Source: Aurantiacibacter arachoides
GTDB taxonomy: Bacteria; Pseudomonadota; Alphaproteobacteria; Sphingomonadales; Sphingomonadaceae
Length of the DNA: 64,000 nt
Reading direction: 5' to 3'
Assembly: GCF_009827335.1 (NCBI RefSeq)
Contig: NZ_WTYH01000001.1
Location: 434,001-498,000 of the forward strand
Shown: in pieces, positions 1 through 11,900 of the stretch
How positions within the stretch are numbered: the stretch's first letter is position 1
Layout: every line of letters starts with the position of its first letter
Notes under the pieces: model-generated
What the model was told of the DNA's origin: nothing
Database searches by the model: none
What the model saw: only the letters and a program-made list of their open reading frames with translations
Made by a program: the position numbers and the translations under genes

Positions 1-551
1 ACCCAGAAAGGCACACCCGCCAGCGTCGCGGCGAGCGCGATGACCGCCAGCGCGTAGAGCGCGTGGCCCTTGAGGATATGGCGGCCGATTTTCGGGATCG
101 CCCGGGCGATGACGGCCAGCACCGCGATCTGGATGCCCAGCAGCACCGGGGCGAAACCCGCATTGCCTTCGATGGTGGTGGCGTAGATCCAGCCGAGCAG
201 CATCATCAGCGCAAAGCCCGGCAGCATGAAGCCAAGCCCTGCCAGCAGTCCGCCGATGCGCCCCCGCGCGACCATGCCCATGTGGACGCACAGCTCGTGC
301 GCCTCCGGTCCGGGCAAGGCCTGCATCACGGCGAGCAGCCGGTTGAAGCGCGCGCCGTCGATCCAGCCGGCCTTTTCCACCAGCTCCTCGCGGACCATGG
401 CGATCTGCGCCACGGGCCCACCGAATGCGAGCGCGCCGAAGCGCAGGAAGCGCAGGAACAGCGTGCCGAGTGCGATCGGGCGGGTTGGACCTGCCAGCTG
501 GCCCGGCCCCGATACGGGCCCTGTCACCGGCCCTGTCACTGGCCCCGTCAC
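1..551 (-). CDS. chrA: Chromate transporter family protein (ChrA-like), C-terminus beyond window
   Basis: The visible 183 or so residues are the N-terminal part of a CHR-family inner-membrane transporter. The family signature is clear: a Phe-Gly-Gly-Pro segment near the start, an LPGPEA motif followed by HELCVHMG, and a glycine-rich hydrophobic stretch ending LPGF. Family members export chromate or related oxyanions; the substrate here is inferred from the family only. The gene runs off the left edge. The probable start is a GTG at 551, seven bases after the stop of the upstream small gene, with only a weak AGGG as ribosome site. The first codons lie in a 12-bp repeat (504-551) that supplies further in-frame GTG codons at 539 and 527, so the exact start is uncertain. 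Confidence 0.8.
   Translation of the reverse strand, partial: MTGPVTGPVTGPVSGPGQLAGPTRPIALGTLFLRFLRFGALAFGGPVAQIAMVREELVEKAGWIDGARFNRLLAVMQALPGPEAHELCVHMGMVARGRIGGLLAGLGFMLPGFALMMLLGWIYATTIEGNAGFAPVLLGIQIAVLAVIARAIPKIGRHILKGHALYALAVIALAATLAGVPFW
504..551 (-). repeat. Four 12-bp tandem units at the start of the chromate transporter gene
   Basis: Read on the minus strand, four consecutive 12-base units (GTGACGGGGCCA, GTGACAGGGCCG, GTGACAGGGCCC, GTATCGGGGCCG) encode a Val-Thr/Ser-Gly-Pro repeat. Three of the four begin with GTG, which could each serve as a start codon. The unit length is a multiple of three, so copy-number change would lengthen or shorten the N-terminus without breaking the frame. 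Confidence 0.75.
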
Positions 552-558
552 CGTTGCC

Positions 559-873
559 CTAGTTCGCGGCGTGTTTCGTGGCGCGGAAGGGCATCTTGCC
601 GAACAGGCCGGCATCGACCGTGCCACTCGCCTCGCCGCCCGCCCCAACCGTCGCCTCGCAATCCAGCTTCATCGGCATCGGGCTGGTCATCTTCATCTGC
701 CAGCGCAGCGTGTCGCCGTCGATCGTGCCGTTCTGGATGTCCATGGAGCCGAGCGAGCCGGACAGCCCGCCGGAAAAGCCGCCGCTGCCATCGGGGACGA
801 CGGTCATCGTGCCCGACTGCTGCCCCATCGGGCTGTCGACGGTGAAATCGTAGGTTCCTGCCAAATCACTCAC
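559..873 (-). CDS. Small conserved-looking protein of unknown function (104 aa)
   Basis: A 104-residue soluble protein with no signal peptide or membrane segment. It is rich in Gly, Ser, Asp and Met and has the alternating pattern of a beta-barrel or lipocalin-like fold (TYDFTV near the start, then a run of short strands and a late LDCEATV strand). It starts with GTG at 873; its GTGA overlaps the stop of the M16 peptidase gene by four bases, so it is probably translated by coupling and belongs to the same transcript. I do not recognise a named domain. The similarity to a small-molecule-binding barrel is only an impression from the strand pattern. Confidence 0.65.
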   Translation of the reverse strand: MSDLAGTYDFTVDSPMGQQSGTMTVVPDGSGGFSGGLSGSLGSMDIQNGTIDGDTLRWQMKMTSPMPMKLDCEATVGAGGEASGTVDAGLFGKMPFRATKHAAN

Positions 874-3746
874 AGTTCAGATGCCTCCAGGTATTCGATG
901 TCCATATCCAGCGTTTCCAGCTGCGGATCGATCACGCTGCGATCGCCGACGACCACGACCACCAGGTCTTCGGGCTGCAGGTACTGCGCCGCCGCCCGGT
1001 TGATCGCCGCGGCATCGATCGCGCCGTAGAGCGAGGGCAGGGTGGCATCGTAGCGCAGGTCGCGGCCGAGCAGCTGGTTGGTCAGGATGGCGGCGAGCAC
1101 CTGGCCATTGGTCTCGTACCGGTTGGGCAGGTTGCGCACGTTGCCCTCCGTCACGCGTTGCAGTTCGCCGGCGTCGAGCGGACGGGCGGAGGGGAATGCG
1201 GCCATCTGATCGAGGATGACACGGATCGAATCCGCTGTCCGATCGGCCTGCACCTGCGTCGCCACGCGCAGCACGCGCTGGCCCTGCGCGGCCGGGATGC
1301 CCGAGCCGATGCCGTAGGTCCACCCGCGCGTTTCGCGCAGATCTTGGTTCAGGCGGGAAAGGAAACCCCCGCCCATGACCTCGTTGGCAAGGTCGACCGT
1401 CTCCATGCCCTGCTGCCAGCCCGAGAACGGCACGAGGCGGCCGATGGTGAGGAAGCTGGAAGGCGAATTGGGCCGGTTGACCACCACCAGCCGTGCGGCG
1501 GGTTCCGGCGATCCGGCGGTGACCGTGTTGACCGGGGCGGGGGTGGCGGGCGCGCGCCAGTCGCCGAACGTGGCATTCAGCGCCGCGACCAGTTCGGGCA
1601 TCGTCACGTCGCCGACCACGGTGATCGTGGCAAGGTCGGGGCGGATCCAGCGATCGTGCTCTGCCTCCAGCGCAGCGGCATCGAGATTGGCCACCACGTC
1701 GGCATCGCCTCCCGACGCGGCGTAGGCGTAGGGGTTGTTCTCGCCATAGACCACGGTGCTGAAGGCCCGGGCGGCCAGGCTACCGGGATTGGCAAGCTGC
1801 TGGGCGATCCCTGCCACGCGCTGCTGGCGCACGCGGGCGACATCGTCGGGATTGAAGGCGGGGTTGCGCACCACGTCGGCCATCAGTTCGAGCGAGGGCG
1901 CGAGGTTGGCGGTGAGCGCGGTCATCGAGACGACCGATCGTTCGGCCCCGGCCCCGGCATTGAGCGAGACGCCGAGGCTTTCTTCCTCGATGGCGATTTC
2001 CTCGGCGCTGCGCGTGGTCGTGCCTTCCGAAAGCAGGTCGATCATCGTCTGGTGCACGCCGGCGCGGCCGATGGGATCGACGATCGAGCCGGCGGCAAAG
2101 CTCATGGCGAGCGAGACCTGCGGCACCACGGTGCGGCGGGCGAGGTAGACCTCGATGCCGTTCGCCAGCGTGGCGTGTTCTACCGCGGGGAACGTCAGCT
2201 CGCCCACGGGGGCGACCTCGGGATAGGCGCGTTCCGGCCCCGTGCGGGTAACCTCCACCTGCGCGCCGGTATCGGCGGCGGGCGCGGGCATGGTGTCCTC
2301 GTCGCCCCAGCCGCCCAGCGCGCCACCATCCAGCGTGCGCTCGCCCGGTTCAACGGTGAGGGTAAAGGCGGGCCGGCCCAGCCAGCGCTGCATCGCGCCG
2401 CGCACTTCGGCGGGGGTGAGCGCGGCCATGCGATTGAGCTCGGTGCGATAGAAGCCCGCGTCACCGGTGTAGAGCAGCCCCTCGGCAAGCGTCATGCCCT
2501 TGCCGCCGAAATTGCCGACGCTCTGGAGGCCGCTGATCTGCGCCGCGGCGATCTGGGTCACGGCGCGGTTGATTTCGTCCTGCGTCGGACCGGCGGCGAG
2601 CATCCGGGCGATCTCGCCTTCGAGCAAAGCGAGTGCGGCGGCCTGCTCCACGCCGTCCTTCACGTTCACCGTCGCTTCCAGCTGGCTCAGCTGTTCGAAC
2701 TGCTGCGCCGAGGCGGAAACGCTGGTGGCCAGCTCCTCGCCGCGCACCATGGCATTGTCCAGCCGCGAGGAGGCGAGACCGCCGAGGATGTACATGCCCA
2801 CCTGCAGCGGCACCGCGTCGGGATGCTCCATGCCCGGCCCGGTCCAGGCGCGGGTGATGCGCGTCTGGGGCACCTGGTCGGTGATGGTGCGATTGACGGG
2901 GGCGGTGAGGGTGACGGGGCCGGCCTCCTGCACCACTACGTCCGGCCCGCGCGGAATGGCGCCGAACCAGCGTTCCACCATCGGGCGGGCGGTGGCAGCG
3001 TCGATGTCGCCGGTCAGCGCGAGGACTACGTTGTTGGGGCCGTAGTTGTCGCGGAACCAGGTCTGCACGTCGGCAAGGCTGGCAGCCTGCAGGTCGGCCA
3101 TCGAGCCGATGGTGGAATGGCGATAGGGGTGGCCCACGGGCAGCAGCCCCTCCGCCATGACGTATTCGGTCAGGCCGTAGGGCTGGTTATCGCCCTGCCG
3201 CTTTTCGTTCTGCACGACCATGCGCTGGTTATCGAGCTTCTCCTGGCTGACCGCGCCGAGCAGGTAGCCCATGCGATCCGATTCCATCATCAGCGCCAGG
3301 TCCAGCGCACCGGTGGGCACGACCTCGACGTAGTTGGTGCGATCGTACCAGGTGGAACCGTTGGTGCCGGTGGAGCCCGCGGCCTCCAGCGGCACGTCGA
3401 AGTTCTCCACGTTCTCGCTGCCGCCGAACATCAGGTGTTCGAAGAGGTGGGCAAAGCCGGTGCGCCCGCGCGGCTCGCTCTTGCTGCCGACGCGGTAGTA
3501 GGTGGTGACGCCGACGAGCGGGCTCTTGCGGTCGGTGTGGACGACGACCTGCAGCCCGTTGTCGAGCGTGAAGGTTTCAAACGGAATGTCGACCGCGGCG
3601 ACGATGTCCTGCAACGATGCGGTCGGAGCCGTGGATGCGGCGGCAACGGTTCCGTCGGCGGTTGCGGCGGGCATGGTGGCGCACCCGGCCAGCGCAAAGG
3701 CAGCGATGGCGGGGAGGAGCGGGCGAAGCATCAGCGCTGATTTCAT
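870..3746 (-). CDS. M16 family zinc metallopeptidase, double-domain lipoprotein
   Basis: A 958-residue periplasmic peptidase made of two M16 (pitrilysin-type) repeats. The zinc site is complete in the N-terminal half: the inverted HxxEH motif is H100-L-F-E-H104, and the expected third ligand, a Glu 77 residues after the second His, is present at 181 in the sequence NEKRQG. The C-terminal half (from about residue 500) has no such motif and is the usual inactive partner domain. The N-terminus has a lipoprotein signal peptide with lipobox LAGC (Cys22), so the enzyme is probably anchored to a membrane facing the periplasm. The likely role is degradation of peptides in the envelope. The downstream small gene overlaps it by four bases. 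Confidence 0.92.
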   Translation of the reverse strand: MKSALMLRPLLPAIAAFALAGCATMPAATADGTVAAASTAPTASLQDIVAAVDIPFETFTLDNGLQVVVHTDRKSPLVGVTTYYRVGSKSEPRGRTGFAHLFEHLMFGGSENVENFDVPLEAAGSTGTNGSTWYDRTNYVEVVPTGALDLALMMESDRMGYLLGAVSQEKLDNQRMVVQNEKRQGDNQPYGLTEYVMAEGLLPVGHPYRHSTIGSMADLQAASLADVQTWFRDNYGPNNVVLALTGDIDAATARPMVERWFGAIPRGPDVVVQEAGPVTLTAPVNRTITDQVPQTRITRAWTGPGMEHPDAVPLQVGMYILGGLASSRLDNAMVRGEELATSVSASAQQFEQLSQLEATVNVKDGVEQAAALALLEGEIARMLAAGPTQDEINRAVTQIAAAQISGLQSVGNFGGKGMTLAEGLLYTGDAGFYRTELNRMAALTPAEVRGAMQRWLGRPAFTLTVEPGERTLDGGALGGWGDEDTMPAPAADTGAQVEVTRTGPERAYPEVAPVGELTFPAVEHATLANGIEVYLARRTVVPQVSLAMSFAAGSIVDPIGRAGVHQTMIDLLSEGTTTRSAEEIAIEEESLGVSLNAGAGAERSVVSMTALTANLAPSLELMADVVRNPAFNPDDVARVRQQRVAGIAQQLANPGSLAARAFSTVVYGENNPYAYAASGGDADVVANLDAAALEAEHDRWIRPDLATITVVGDVTMPELVAALNATFGDWRAPATPAPVNTVTAGSPEPAARLVVVNRPNSPSSFLTIGRLVPFSGWQQGMETVDLANEVMGGGFLSRLNQDLRETRGWTYGIGSGIPAAQGQRVLRVATQVQADRTADSIRVILDQMAAFPSARPLDAGELQRVTEGNVRNLPNRYETNGQVLAAILTNQLLGRDLRYDATLPSLYGAIDAAAINRAAAQYLQPEDLVVVVVGDRSVIDPQLETLDMDIEYLEASEL

Positions 3747-3822
3747 GGGCGCCGTGTTAGCACGACGACGCGCGGATGGAAGGCGTTAAAGCGCGCCGTG
3801 CGCACGGCGAGACGAGGTCGCC

Positions 3823-5970
3823 TCAGTCGGAGGAAACCGTCCGCCGCGACGCCGCGTGCAACAGGACGTCGTCCCGCCAGAAATGCACAGGCTTCAGCCG
3901 GTGCGTGGCATAGAGACGCATCTGGTCGGTATGATGCGGACTGTCTGGCCGCGTGGTCGCCGCGCCGAAGGGCTGGATGGATTGCGATCCCACGCGCTGA
4001 CCGGGCGCCCATTCGACGAACATGATGAAACTGTCGCCGTGGCGCAGCGACAGGCGGCCGTCATCGTCGATGTCCCACAAGGTGGAGGCGCGCAGGGTGT
4101 CCGATCCCCCATCCAGCGGCAGGTCGATCCGCGCGTCCCCTTCGCCCTGGCGCAGGCGCAGCAGGTCGCTCATCGGCACGTCGAGACGGCCAAAGGTGTC
4201 CACCAGGTGATTGGCCGACCGTTCCAGTTCTTCCCGCACGTCGGGTTTCGTCTCGCGGTTGTAGTCCGATCCCATGAACGGGCGGACCATCAGCAGCGCC
4301 AGGGCATCGGCGGGGCCGCGATTGTCGGCGGTGAGATCCCAGCGCGCGAGAAGCGCCTGCGCGCGGTCGAGCAAGGGATCGTCCGACACGTCGAGCGCGG
4401 CAACGCCATCGAGCATGGCGGCGATATACCCTTCGCGCAGGTAACCGGTGTCGTACTTGATCGCCTCCAGCCGGGCGCGGTCGATGGGGCCGGGCCGGCT
4501 CATCAACTGGGCCGCACGCCGGGCGCGGTTGGTCATCCGCGTCTCGATGCCCATGACCGGGCTGTAATCGGCCGGGTCGAGGTCGCTGCCCGGCCCGGCG
4601 GCGCTGAACGGGGTGTTGTTGGCGTTGAACAGCCAGCCGCTTGCCGGGTTGACGATCCACGGCAGTTCGTCCGCCGCGACCGGGCCCTGCCAGATCAGGC
4701 GGCTGTCATCGCCGGGCAGGATGCCCCGCCAGTCCGGCCCCTCCACCCGGTCGGGGATCGCGGCGTTGTAGAAGTAGGCGATGGTGCCTGCCTCGTCAGC
4801 GTAGATGAAATTGGTCGAGGGCACGTCGAGCCGGGAGACGATGGCGCGCCATTCGTCAAACGTGGTGGCCTTGTTCAGGCGGTAATAGGCGTCGACGTTG
4901 CCGAGGTTGTCGATCCCGCCATACCGCACGGCAAACCAGCCATTGTCGTTGTGGATCACCGGGCCGTGGACGCTGCGATATATCGTGCGCGGGACCGGCA
5001 GGGTCAGCGGGCCGAATTTCACCGGCAGCCACACACGCCGACTTTCCAGATCGCGCCATTGGCCGTCGAGACGATACTGCATCGTGTCCTCGTTCACGAC
5101 GAGGCGGTAGACGTCGGTCATGTCGGGCTGGTTGACGGTGTTAGTCCACCCCAGGTGCTCGTTGTGGCCGAGGAAAGGATAGGGGCTGCCGGGGAAGTTG
5201 GCGCCGGCGAAATGCCAGCCTTCGCCGCTTTCCACGACCAGCTCGTACCAAGCAACGCCGCCGCGGAACGGCTGATGCGCGTTGCTGACGAGGCGGGTGA
5301 CGCCGTCGCCCGACTTTTCCGGCGCGATGGCAAAGGCGTTGGAGCCGGCCATGGCCGCTTCCTGCCCCTGCGGCAGCACCAGCGGCGGGCCGGGTTCCGG
5401 GTCCATCGGCTCGCCCGAGACGAGCGCGGCGACGGTGTTGCCGAGGCCGAAGAAGAACGGCTGGCGCAGCGCGAAGCCGGCGGCGACATCGGTGCCGTTC
5501 ACCGGGAACAGCCTGTCCAGCTTCAGCTCCCCGGGATGCGCCTCGGCATAGGCGTTAAGGCCGCTGGCATAGGCATCGAACAGGGCGCGGGTATCGGCGG
5601 GCAGGGCGGGATATTGCCGTTCCGCCGTGCCGCGCGCATCGAGCAGGTGGTAGGCAAAATCGACCGCCGCGCCGTCTTCCCCGGCGATTGCGCCATAGCG
5701 GCCGCGGGCCATCGCCACGACGTCCTGCAGGGTGGAGAAATCGTCCTCGGCATGGGCAATCGCGACGCCGTAGGCCACGTCGCGATCGGTCGCGCCGTAG
5801 ATGTGGGGCACGCCGAAGGCGTCGCGCACGATCTCGGCCTGGTACTGGCGTGTGGCCGGCGGGGCGCGGCCCTCGCGCGCGGCAATCGGCTCCCAAACCA
5901 GCAGAAAAACGATGGCGAGCGCCAGCAGGATCAGCATGGCGAAGGCGAGGCGTTTGAACCACTTGCGCAT
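3823..5970 (-). CDS. Penicillin acylase family Ntn-hydrolase (S45)
   Basis: A 715-residue N-terminal-nucleophile amidohydrolase of the penicillin acylase/AHL acylase family. A single hydrophobic helix (about residues 9-26 from the chosen start) acts as export signal or anchor. The precursor would be cut at the Gly-Ser of AGSNAFAIAP, making Ser210 the new N-terminal nucleophile; a His lies exactly 22 residues later in SNAHQPF, the spacing seen in penicillin acylases and PvdQ. A GWTNTVNQPD segment follows, also typical. I place the start at the internal ATG 5970 (MRKWFKR), because the 11 upstream residues look like untranslated sequence and would precede the export helix. Substrates in the family include beta-lactam side chains and acyl-homoserine lactones; which applies here cannot be read from sequence. 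Confidence 0.9.
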   Translation of the reverse strand: MRKWFKRLAFAMLILLALAIVFLLVWEPIAAREGRAPPATRQYQAEIVRDAFGVPHIYGATDRDVAYGVAIAHAEDDFSTLQDVVAMARGRYGAIAGEDGAAVDFAYHLLDARGTAERQYPALPADTRALFDAYASGLNAYAEAHPGELKLDRLFPVNGTDVAAGFALRQPFFFGLGNTVAALVSGEPMDPEPGPPLVLPQGQEAAMAGSNAFAIAPEKSGDGVTRLVSNAHQPFRGGVAWYELVVESGEGWHFAGANFPGSPYPFLGHNEHLGWTNTVNQPDMTDVYRLVVNEDTMQYRLDGQWRDLESRRVWLPVKFGPLTLPVPRTIYRSVHGPVIHNDNGWFAVRYGGIDNLGNVDAYYRLNKATTFDEWRAIVSRLDVPSTNFIYADEAGTIAYFYNAAIPDRVEGPDWRGILPGDDSRLIWQGPVAADELPWIVNPASGWLFNANNTPFSAAGPGSDLDPADYSPVMGIETRMTNRARRAAQLMSRPGPIDRARLEAIKYDTGYLREGYIAAMLDGVAALDVSDDPLLDRAQALLARWDLTADNRGPADALALLMVRPFMGSDYNRETKPDVREELERSANHLVDTFGRLDVPMSDLLRLRQGEGDARIDLPLDGGSDTLRASTLWDIDDDGRLSLRHGDSFIMFVEWAPGQRVGSQSIQPFGAATTRPDSPHHTDQMRLYATHRLKPVHFWRDDVLLHAASRRTVSSD

Positions 5971-6044
5971 CGTGCCCCTGTGGCAGCGGGCGATGCGGGG
6001 CACAAGTTCGCTCGACCGGCGTATGAGAATTGCCGTCCAGCGCT

Positions 6045-6073
6045 CTTGTGTGGCGTAATTGTCACACTATCTT
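6045..6073 (+). promoter_or_regulatory. Possible sigma32 (RpoH) heat-shock promoter of clpB
   Basis: CTTGTGT at 6045-6051 and CACTATCT at about 6065-6072 resemble the alphaproteobacterial RpoH -35 (CTTGAAG) and -10 (CYTATNT) elements with about 14 bases between them. Transcription would begin some 25 bases before the clpB start. ClpB is a classic RpoH target, which supports the reading. The match is imperfect. Confidence 0.4.
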
Positions 6074-6105
6074 GCGGCTACGATCACGTGGGGAAAAAGC
6101 AACCG

Positions 6106-8691
<2,586 letters not shown>

Positions 8692-8916
8692 TTGTTGAAA
8701 TTTAACGACAACATCTGTGTGATTTGAGCCACAGCCTAGAGAAAGCTGATGGTGGGCCTTTGACAAGCGCCCCGTTGCTGATGCAACCATCTGTCTCCGC
8801 GTGGGACCGGACTATCACAGGGGTTCAGTACGAACGGGCGTTTTGGAAAGATTCGAAACGACCCGACGTCTGATGTGAAGCACCGGTTCCTCCGAGATTT
8901 TTGGGCTGGAGTAACC
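8692..8916. other. 225-base gap upstream of the TonB receptor
   Basis: No convincing gene. It is less GC-rich than its surroundings and presumably holds the promoter and 5' leader of the TonB-dependent receptor. A TTGACA-like hexamer lies near 8760 but no good -10 follows at 16-18 bases. I see no clear Fur box or riboswitch fold by eye. Confidence 0.4.
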
Positions 8917-11900
8917 ATGAAAAAGCTACACAGAAATTACCTGACGGGCCTCGCCGTGTCAGTTTCCGCCGTCGCCATCCTGGCCGGCGCGCCTGCTGCG
9001 GCGCAGCAGCAGACGACCAACCAGGCTGGCGATGCCTGTGTGGTACGCGGCAGTGCCGGCGTGTTTGATGCCCAGGGCAATTGCATCCTGAGCCAGGACG
9101 CCACCGGCGTCACGAGCAACGCCACCCAGGCTGAGCCCGCCGACGTGGGCGATACCGGCGGTGCCGATCAGGTCGGCGGCGAATCGATCGTCGTGACCGG
9201 TTCGCGTATTCGTCAGGATACCTACTCCAGCATTTCGCCCCTCCAGGTTCTCACCACCGAAGCTTCGCGCGACGTCGGTGAATTCAATGCCGCGGAAATC
9301 CTGCAGCGTTCGGAAGCTGCCTCCGGCACGCAGATCGACGCGACCTTCCAGGGCTTCGTGCTCAACAACGGCCCGGGTTCGCAGACGCTCGACCTTCGTG
9401 GCCTTGGTGCCGACCGCACGCTGCTGCTGGTCAACGGTCGCCGCCTCGCCCCCGCGGGCGTGGAAGGTGCGCCGACCAACCCCTCGATCAACCTGATCCC
9501 CAGCTCGCTCGTCGCGCGCTATGACCTGCTGCTTGACGGCGCGTCGTCGGTCTACGGTTCGGACGCGGTTGCGGGCGTGGGTAACATCATCCTGCGCAAC
9601 GACATCGACGGTTTCGAATTCTTTGCCAGCGGCAACTACAACGAACAGGGTGCCGGCCACGACTTCACCGTCTCGGGTGCCTACGGCATGACGTTCGATC
9701 GCGGTTTCTTCGGCATCGGCGTCGAGTATGACCGCCGTGACGAAGTGCGCATCGGCGACCGCGATTTCCTGGCTGGTTGCGATACCAACTACGAAATCGA
9801 TCAGGACGGCAACATCTTCACCGTCGGCATCGCCAACGATGCGAACACCCGCGCTCGCAGCAACGGCACGATCAGCGAAGTCACCACCCCGTGCAAGATC
9901 GACGCCGCGGTGCGCCGTATCATCCCGCAGGGCGGCCTGTTCTTCAGCTCGATTTACGCCGATCCGCGTACCTTCGCCACCACCGGCCAGGCTGGCAACA
10001 GCTTCATCCCGGGCTTCAGCGATTCGGTCGACGCCTTCGGTCGTCCGGTCGATCGTAACGGCGACGGGCTTCTGGACGTTGATTTCTCGCAGGTTACCCG
10101 TAACGGTACCGACCTCGAGCCGTCGTTCATCGCTCCCCAGGATCTGTACAACGTCATGGCCTATGGCGAGTACGATTTCGGGACTGACATGAACCTGACG
10201 CCGTTCTTCGAAGCGAACTATAGCCGGGCGGAAGTTGCAGCGCGTAGCTCCGTGCCGCAGTTGTTCCCGTATGTCGGCGCTCGCAACCCGTTCAACCCCT
10301 GCAACATCTCGAGCGTCAACGGCGTCCGCCTCAACCCGAACGGCGTCGATTGCGGTCTCGCGCAGAACCAGTTCGACAACCTGACCGGCACGGTCAACGC
10401 GCGTCCGCTGGGCGTGTCGCGCATCGTGCAGCCGGTTGTTTCGGTTTTCGGCGATCGCAGCTTCGTTGAAACAGTGCAGGAACAGTACCGCGGTGTGCTC
10501 GGCTTGCGCGGCGACCTGCCGTTCATCAACGATAGCTGGACCTTCGAAATCGCGGGTGTTTACTCGCGGTCGGAAGGCCAGTCCTCGCGCATCGGCATCC
10601 GTGAGGATCGCCTGGCGCTGGCGCTGGGCATCGATCCGACCTCGGCGGCCAAGACCCGTGCGGCTTCCCCGGTCATCCTGCCGGGCGGACCGTGCTCGAC
10701 CAGTGGCTTCGTCAATCCGGACATCCTCCAGCCCGACGTGATTGCCGGCTGCGTTCCGGTCAACCTGTTCGCCGCGTCGCTCTATGACCGTCCGGTCGGC
10801 GATTTCGCCAGCCAGGCTGAACGGGATTACCTGTTCGATTCGCGGGACTTCGACACCGTATACGAACAGACGCTGATCTCCGGCTTCGTCACCGGCGAAG
10901 TGTTCGAACTGCCAGCTGGCCCAGTGTCGGTCGTGCTCGGCGCCGAGTATCGTGAAGACGCCATCGATTCGCAGCCAGACGAAGTTGCCGCGCAGGGTCT
11001 GTTCTTCGGCTTCTTTGCCGACCAGGGCGGCGAAGGCAGCAAGTACATCCGCGAAGTGTTCGGCGAAGTGAACGTACCGGTGTTTGACTCGGACTTCTTC
11101 GGTGAGTTCGAGGTCAATGCCTCGGGCCGTATCACCGACGAGGAGTTCTACGGAACCGCCGAGACCTACTCGCTCAAGGCGGGTTGGCGTCCGGTGCCGC
11201 AGGTGCTCTTCAAGGTCAGCTACGGCACGTCGTTCCGCGCTCCCAACCTGCGTGAGAACTTCCTCGCCGGTCAGTCGGGCTTTGGCGGCATCTCCGACCC
11301 TTGCGCCGTTCCCACCGCCGCCTTCCAGGCGCTGGCTGGAAACGGTCGTCCGGCAGGCTACCAGGCCGATCTGGACACCCGCGAAGCGGAAGTCCTGGCC
11401 AACTGCCGTGCTGAAGGTCGCGACCCGACCCGAGTTGGTATCGACGGAACCGGTGCCAACACCGTAACTGTTCCCAGCGTCGAAATCACCTCGGGCGGCA
11501 GCCTCGATCTCGATCCGGAAACCTCGTCGTCGCTGACGGCAGGCGTCTCGGTCAACGAAACCTTCGGTGACTTCGACTTCGCGTTCAACGTCAACTACTT
11601 TGACATCAACGTGCGCGGCGCCATCGCCGAACCGACCGGTCAGTTCGTCGTCAACCAGTGCTTCCTGCGGGACGATGGTGTGCGTTCGAACTTCTGCGAC
11701 TTCATCGACTTCGATACGGACCCGGCCAGCCGGCTCCTGATCACCGATGTGTTCGCAGGCTTCGTGAACATCAACGAAGAGACGGTGAAGGGCGTCGATC
11801 TCAACGCCACCTTCGGTTACACGTTGTTGGCCGGCGGTGAGCCGCTCGAACTCGGCCTGAACCTGCGCGCCAACCACCTGCTCGAACGCAGCAGCGTGTT

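Noticed and set aside
1158..3740. An 860-codon open frame on the plus strand opposite the M16 peptidase gene
   Set aside because: It is a His/Gly/Arg-rich shadow of high-GC codon bias on the opposite strand, with no domain and complete overlap with a gene of clear function.
3856..6105. Upstream extension of the clpB frame by about 750 codons
   Set aside because: It lies antisense to the acylase gene and has no conserved sequence; ClpB begins at the ATG at 6106.
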